In this document: one piece after another, positions 34,891-38,744 of the stretch | How the letters are laid out: the number at the start of each line of letters is the position of its first letter | Numbering within the stretch: the first letter of the stretch is position 1 | NCBI RefSeq assembly: GCF_014696435.1 | Contig: NZ_JACJQG010000084.1 | Location: forward strand, 1-38,744 | DNA length: 38,744 bases | DNA from: Calothrix anomala FACHB-343 | GTDB taxonomy: Bacteria > Cyanobacteriota > Cyanobacteriia > Cyanobacteriales > Nostocaceae | Reading direction: 5' to 3' | Program-made: the position numbers and the translations under genes | Notes under the pieces: generated by a model | Told to the model about the DNA's origin: nothing | Seen by the model: the letters and a program-made list of their open reading frames with translations, nothing else | The model's database searches: none

Positions 34891-34912
34891 AAACTATCCA
34901 TTCGGTGAGGGA
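34891..34912 (+). promoter_or_regulatory. Candidate operator, site B, upstream of methyltransferase gene
   Basis: AAACTATCCATTCGG followed by TGAGGGA, about 60 bp upstream of the start at 34971. An extra AAACTATCC lies directly before it at 34879-34887. See site A. Confidence 0.45.
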
Positions 34913-34970
34913 GAAATTGGCACTTCTTAGCGACTGTGAAAGTACAGTCACGGATCAATGAGGTTTGACA

Positions 34971-35657
34971 ATGGAATGGACAATTGGATGGTGGCAAATC
35001 TCTGTGCAAAGAGTTTATCCCACAAAGGCGCAACTATCGCAAACCTATAATCAAGCTGCTTCTTGGTGGCATCAACATCTTCAGCTTTTGGGTTATAGCT
35101 ATGCTTATAGAGAATTATGGCGATCGCTCAAAAATGCCGATATGCTACCTCACAGTCAAGACAAATTAACCATTTGTGATTGCGGTATTGGTACAGCAGC
35201 TTTCAGTCTGGCATTTGCGCAAATGATTAACCCCCAAACACATATCGCTGGAGTTGATATTTCACCCCAAATGCTCAACAAAGCAGATCAAAAACTTGCT
35301 CTGGCAAAGGTTCCTCATCAAGTTTATCAAAGTGATGTCAATACTTTGCCCTTTGCAGATTGTGCTTTTGATGCTGTCATCTGTGCCCATACCCTTGAAC
35401 ACTTACCCAATCCGCTACAAGGATTACGGGAAATAGTCAGAGTTCTTCGCCCTGGCGCACCCTTAATTCTCGTAGTCACTCAGTCTGGATTATTGGGTTG
35501 GTTAATTCAGTGGCACTGGGGAAATCAATGTTTTAACCAAGAACAACTGTCAACACTTATACATAAAGCAGGGCTAACTCAGCTTCAGTTTATTCCCTTT
35601 CCTTTTGGGCTAGCTCGCTTTACTAGCATTGCTTGTATTAGCTTTAAGAGGTCATAA
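34971..35657 (+). CDS. Class I SAM-dependent methyltransferase (UbiE/Methyltransf_11-like)
   Basis: 228 residues. The SAM site has ICDCGIGTAAFSLAFA (a motif-I variant in which CGIGTA replaces the usual DxGxGxG), AGVDISPQMLNKA, and AVICAHTLEHLPNP (motif IV), then LREIVRVLRPGAPLILV. The ATG at 34971 has GAGG 7 bases upstream; a TTG at 34965 is less likely. Its stop overlaps the next start (TAATG), so it is cotranscribed with the DUF1772 gene. The substrate is unknown and may be a small hydrophobic compound given its neighbours. Confidence 0.88.
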   Translation: MEWTIGWWQISVQRVYPTKAQLSQTYNQAASWWHQHLQLLGYSYAYRELWRSLKNADMLPHSQDKLTICDCGIGTAAFSLAFAQMINPQTHIAGVDISPQMLNKADQKLALAKVPHQVYQSDVNTLPFADCAFDAVICAHTLEHLPNPLQGLREIVRVLRPGAPLILVVTQSGLLGWLIQWHWGNQCFNQEQLSTLIHKAGLTQLQFIPFPFGLARFTSIACISFKRS

Positions 35658-36145
35658 TGTTTCTGATAATCTGGCGGTTTCTCACAATTATCTTAGTAGC
35701 ATTATTTACAGGCTTAGAATTTGCCCATGCTTTAGAATTACCTGCCAAAATGCAATATGATGGGGCGCTGTATGTGACGATTCAAAACAGCCTATACCGT
35801 TATTTTGGCGCACCAGGGCCAGGAGCGTTTATTACTGTAGGTGCAGTTTTGTGGGCGATCGCGCTTACGGTTCTGGTACGCAAACGCCAAGCTGCTTTTT
35901 GGTGGACATTAGCAGGTACAGTCTGTCTTTTCATCGCTTTTCCCCTAATATATTTTCTGAGGATTGAGCCTGTTAATACTGTGATAGAACAGGCTAATGC
36001 AGGTTCGCTTCCTAGCAATTGGCAACAGCTAAGAAATCAATGGGAATATGCTCATACGACTAACTTTGGTTTGAGTTTAGCTGGTTTGAGTACAATCGTG
36101 ATATCGGTTCTGAATGATTCACCTGGGCATAAAAACTTAACCTGA
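35657..36145 (+). CDS. DUF1772 family integral membrane protein
   Basis: 162 residues with four predicted membrane helices: FLTIILVALFTGLEFAHALE; GAFITVGAVLWAIALTVLV; FWWTLAGTVCLFIAFPLIYF; a C-terminal helix TNFGLSLAGLSTIVIS. The LPAKMQYDG and W-E-Y-A-H motifs are typical. The family includes anthrone-oxygenase-like proteins, but most members are uncharacterised. It overlaps the methyltransferase gene by one base. Confidence 0.8.
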   Translation: MFLIIWRFLTIILVALFTGLEFAHALELPAKMQYDGALYVTIQNSLYRYFGAPGPGAFITVGAVLWAIALTVLVRKRQAAFWWTLAGTVCLFIAFPLIYFLRIEPVNTVIEQANAGSLPSNWQQLRNQWEYAHTTNFGLSLAGLSTIVISVLNDSPGHKNLT

Positions 36146-36180
36146 ATCCCTCCTCATCAAGACATAGAGGTGAAGCAATC

Positions 36181-36864
36181 ATGTTTATTTTCAAGATTTT
36201 GAGCGCGTTGATTTGGAATTTAGTCATCTTCGGTGGTTTACTCTTCTTACCAGCTTGGACGTTAAACTGGTGGCATGGCTGGGTATTGCTCGGTGTTGTT
36301 GTTGTGGGAACTGTTGTGACGATGATTGGTGTTTTCCGAGATGATGATGCTTTATTGCAAGAACGCCTGAAACCACCGATTCAAGAAGAACAACCTCTAG
36401 CTGACAAAATTCTTGCCAATTTACTCATTTTTGCATTTCTGGGTTTGATTGCCTTCATCCCTGTAGATGTCTTCCGATTGCACCTATTTCCTCAACCCAG
36501 CGCGTTGGCTTCGGTGTTGGGGTTGCTATTGTTTATTATTGGTTGGGGGATTATCTCTCTATCTTTTAAGGTGAATACCTTTGCCGCAACAGCAGTTAAA
36601 CATCAAGCAGATAGGCAACAAACAGTAATTGATCGGGGAGTTTACAGCATTGTTCGACATCCCATGTATGCTGGTGCAGTTCTGACGATGGTTGGTATGT
36701 CCCTGTGGTTAGAATCCTATGCGGCGGCTCTACTTGCGATCGCTCCTACTATCATCTTGGTAATACGGATTCAATTTGAGGAGCAATTTTTGCAGCAAGA
36801 ACTCCAAGGCTACGATAGCTATATACAAAAAGTTAGGTATAAGTTAGTGCCATATTTCTGGTAA
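36181..36864 (+). CDS. Isoprenylcysteine carboxyl methyltransferase-like membrane protein
   Basis: 227 residues, about six membrane helices. The C-terminal catalytic region has D-R-G-V-Y-S-I-V-R-H-P-M-Y-A-G (the R-H-P-x-Y-x-G motif for SAM binding) and FEEQFLQQELQGYDSYIQKVRYKLVPYFW (the E-E-x-x-L and Y-x-x-Y motifs). This is the ICMT/PEMT group that methylates isoprenylcysteines or phospholipids; prokaryotic members have mostly unknown substrates. It lies 35 bp after the DUF1772 gene and likely belongs to the same transcript. Confidence 0.88.
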   Translation: MFIFKILSALIWNLVIFGGLLFLPAWTLNWWHGWVLLGVVVVGTVVTMIGVFRDDDALLQERLKPPIQEEQPLADKILANLLIFAFLGLIAFIPVDVFRLHLFPQPSALASVLGLLLFIIGWGIISLSFKVNTFAATAVKHQADRQQTVIDRGVYSIVRHPMYAGAVLTMVGMSLWLESYAAALLAIAPTIILVIRIQFEEQFLQQELQGYDSYIQKVRYKLVPYFW

Positions 36865-36918
36865 GTGCTGAATGCTTGAACCTGCAAAAAGTCTATTGCA
36901 CAAAGCAGTTAAAATACA

Positions 36919-37053
36919 TTAGACCTCTTGCAAAAGTCCTAATTTTCGCTTTCTTCTTATCGGATGAGAAAAAATTAGTTGGAGACTGCCGTTAGAGTTC
37001 TTGATTTGTACTGAACCCCGTGGAGCAAGATTTTGAGATATTTGAGATTCCAT
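36919..37053 (-). pseudogene. Truncated tyrosine-recombinase (integrase) N-terminus
   Basis: A 44-codon frame beginning MESQISQNLAPRGSVQIKNS and NGSLQLIFSHP resembles the arm-type binding N-terminus of cyanobacterial phage-like integrases (P-R-G-S-V-x-I/V-x-x-x-x-G-x-L-x-L). The similarity stops about residue 33, and the frame closes in AAAATTAGGACTTTTGCAAG AGGTCT, sequence that looks like an insertion-sequence end. The catalytic R-H-R-Y domain is absent. It lies 175 bp from tRNA-Cys, the classic integrase neighbour. Confidence 0.5.
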
Positions 37054-37153
37054 AAAAGTAATCAACTGGGGTAAAGACCTCTACCTTACATTTTTACCCC
37101 AGTTTTACCCTAGTTCTTTATCCAAACTACCCAAAATAACCCCAAAAATCTCT

Positions 37154-37176
37154 AAAGGCTTGTTTTGCAAGCCTTT
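37154..37176. terminator. Hairpin AAAGGCTTG / CAAGCCTTT
   Basis: A perfect 9-bp stem with a 5-base loop, 14 bp beyond the stronger tRNA-Cys terminator. It may be a second terminator. Confidence 0.5.
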
Positions 37177-37184
37177 GAATGTCC

Positions 37185-37208
37185 AATAAAAAAGGGCTTT
37201 CAAGCCCT
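37185..37208 (-). terminator. Factor-independent terminator of tRNA-Cys
   Basis: On the minus strand: AGGGCTTGAAAGCCCTTTTT, then T-rich bases; a 6-7 bp GC-rich stem and T-run located 21 bp after the tRNA 3' end. Confidence 0.75.
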
Positions 37209-37228
37209 GAAGTACTTGATTTTCTTAA

Positions 37229-37300
<72 letters not shown>

Positions 37301-37467
37301 AGTATAGGCTTCCCAGTTATATTACCCTATTATAAACCCATTTGTGTAGCCAAAAGTGTAGCCACAAAGTACAGGCTTAACTACACTAGCATAGCTCAAC
37401 TAGCCAATTTAGATCAATATACGTATAACAAATTTATTTTATACATAAACTATTTAACTATATAATT
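37301..37467. other. AT-rich junction region with GTGTAGCCA direct repeat
   Basis: GTGTAGCCA occurs twice, at 37344 and 37356 (GTGTAGCCAAAA and GTGTAGCCACAA). Composition turns very AT-rich here. No HIP1 sites occur from this point to the end. No gene is seen. Confidence 0.4.
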
Positions 37468-37914
37468 ATGAAGTTAATTAAATTAGAACCTAAAGTACAT
37501 AAATTTGATGACCTTACTTTAATTGAGTCTCCTAATATTGGGATCATTAGACATAATGACTTTAATATTGTTCCTAAGGCTCCTTATTATATGGGGGTAG
37601 TACAATTCCTAACTACAGTAATATATGGCTCTAAGGACTGTATATGCCTATCTCCTGATGAATTTGAAAGTAATGTACATAGCAGAAAAAAGTATGGCAA
37701 GCTTCATTATGATAGTCCTTATTACTTTATATCTACAGTGAATATTCAGGAACCTAATACTTTTAAGATCCCTTATCTTATTTATAATGGTGACTATTCT
37801 GAATTAATTAATGCCTATAGAGAAATAGCAACTGATGAGTATTATCATAATAAATTCAATGAGCAATACTCTTTAGGTGTTTATTACCCAATAGAAAAGA
37901 CATCAGAGGAATAA
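37468..37914 (+). CDS. Unknown phage-like protein
   Basis: 148 residues: MKLIKLEPKVHKFDDLTLIESPN..., rich in Tyr, Ile and Asn, no signal peptide or membrane helix. I do not recognise it. Codons such as ATA, CTA and AGA are frequent, unlike the host genes to the left, which suggests recent transfer. Its stop codon sits in the loop of a strong hairpin terminator. The neighbour on the right is a tail-fibre-like gene on the opposite strand. Confidence 0.6.
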   Translation: MKLIKLEPKVHKFDDLTLIESPNIGIIRHNDFNIVPKAPYYMGVVQFLTTVIYGSKDCICLSPDEFESNVHSRKKYGKLHYDSPYYFISTVNIQEPNTFKIPYLIYNGDYSELINAYREIATDEYYHNKFNEQYSLGVYYPIEKTSEE

Positions 37915-37929
37915 ACCTCTGATGTCTTT
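37896..37929. terminator. Bidirectional terminator with the stop codon in its loop
   Basis: AAAGACATCAGAGG (37896-37909) pairs perfectly with 37916-37929 around the loop AATAAA, which contains the TAA stop of the 148-residue gene. A- and T-runs on both sides allow it to work for both converging genes. Confidence 0.85.
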
Positions 37930-37948
37930 AATTATTTATTTAATTAAT

Positions 37949-38744
37949 TTAGAAAGTAGATAGAGCTACTCTACGCCAGCTATTAGCTCCTATACAAATG
38001 TATAGGTAATTAGAGTCAAAGGTAATAGAACCATAAGTACCTGCACTACTAGTATTATCAGGAGGAGTAACTCCACCAGTAACAGTAAACTGACCATTAA
38101 CTGTTAGTCCTCCATTAATAGATACATTACCACTAGCTCTATTAATAGATAGGGGAGTATTTAGATAACTACCTGCATTATTATATCTATTGATAGCAAA
38201 GTTACTACCTGCATTACTTCCACTTTCAGTGTCAGCAGTTTTAACTATCTGCCATCTATCTAAACTAGAGTTATTACTAAACTTAATAGCAGATGCATTA
38301 CCTGCTGCTGTAGATAAATTAATACCTATGTTATAAGAACTACTTTGAGTTATGTTAAGGGTACTTTGAAATGTAGGTGATGTTGTAAATAAAGGTGTAC
38401 CTGAGAAGGTAGGGTTCTTTATAGATACAGATGCATACTTATATTCGCTATTTATATTAGGAGTAAAAGTTGCTAGTGAGTTTAATATCTCACTATTAAT
38501 TACTGCCCCTGTTTCATTATTCCTATAACCTACTATTCTTAATGCATAGTCACTACCTGCTGTAGTAGTATGAATACCTTCAAAAGAATAATGATCAGTA
38601 CTTCCATAAAAAGAAGCTACACCTATACATCTAATACCAGAAATGTTGAATGTTAAGAAAAGTCTGATAAAAATAGCCCAAAATATGTTATTTTTGGGCG
38701 AAGGATTAAAATATATTAGTTTGATTGTGATTATAAATTCATTT
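37949..38744 (-). CDS. Phage tail-fibre-like protein, C-terminal part, cut by window edge
   Basis: The minus strand is open for 264 codons to the window edge with no ATG in frame, so the start lies outside or the 5' part is altered. It is rich in Ser, Thr, Asn and Gly. Characteristic stretches are RWQIVKTADTESGSNAGSNF, then INRYNNAGSYLNTPLSINR, VNGQFTVTGGV and a C-terminus YLYICIGANSWRRVALSTF, as in cyanophage tail-fibre or receptor-binding proteins. The first about 30 residues (..NPSPKNNIFWAIFIRLFLTF) look unlike the rest and overlap a palindrome at 38677-38700, so the frame there may be accidental after a rearrangement. Confidence 0.65.
   Translation of the reverse strand, partial: NEFIITIKLIYFNPSPKNNIFWAIFIRLFLTFNISGIRCIGVASFYGSTDHYSFEGIHTTTAGSDYALRIVGYRNNETGAVINSEILNSLATFTPNINSEYKYASVSIKNPTFSGTPLFTTSPTFQSTLNITQSSSYNIGINLSTAAGNASAIKFSNNSSLDRWQIVKTADTESGSNAGSNFAINRYNNAGSYLNTPLSINRASGNVSINGGLTVNGQFTVTGGVTPPDNTSSAGTYGSITFDSNYLYICIGANSWRRVALSTF

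Overview
The window is chromosomal DNA of a filamentous, probably heterocyst-forming, phycoerythrin-containing cyanobacterium (Nostocales; Tolypothrix, Calothrix or Nostoc-like). The evidence is the dense GCGATCGC (HIP1) octamers, heptameric tandem repeats between genes, a kaiABC clock cluster with a shortened KaiA followed directly by a TolC-type protein like HgdD, the phycoerythrin genes cpeBA with the lyase genes cpeYZ, an nblA gene and a cyanobacterial gvpA.

Layout. 1-101 is the cut N-terminus of a TnpB. 557-8286 holds mostly single genes: a GNAT acetyltransferase, SelO, glycerate 3-kinase (photorespiration), a Ycf20 protein, a lipoprotein and an ArnT-like glycosyltransferase. 8555-17904 is the clock region: a large CBS/hybrid histidine kinase divergent from kaiA, then kaiB, kaiC and hgdD. 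18073-22968 holds conserved cyanobacterial proteins, a PSII S4 protein, an SDR enzyme, a repeat-built membrane protein and tRNA-Val. 23200-25000 is an IS200/IS605-type element with tnpA and tnpB. 25017-31010, all on the minus strand, is a light-harvesting block: gvpA, nblA (55 codons), cpeB, cpeA, cpeY, cpeZ and a methyltransferase. 31635-36864, plus strand, holds a MalT-like LuxR regulator followed by DUF3703, a methyltransferase, DUF1772 and an isoprenylcysteine-methyltransferase-like protein. From about 36.9 kb the character changes: an integrase remnant, tRNA-Cys, then AT-rich phage-like sequence without HIP1 sites, with an unknown protein and the C-terminal part of a tail-fibre-like protein running off the edge.

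The main observations are: (i) non-autonomous mobile elements, including a 181-bp element with perfect 16-bp terminal inverted repeats and a 10-bp target duplication just upstream of the glycerate kinase start, and two other repeat families each present twice; (ii) an IS605-derived relic between kaiB and kaiC; (iii) a near-identical motif of about 22 bp upstream of two genes that follow the MalT-like regulator, a possible operator; (iv) a TTGTTA-N4-TTGTTA direct repeat upstream of cpeBA resembling the chromatic-acclimation L box; (v) tRNA-Cys with a truncated integrase on one side and phage-like genes on the other.

All functions come from reading the sequence; no database search was run.
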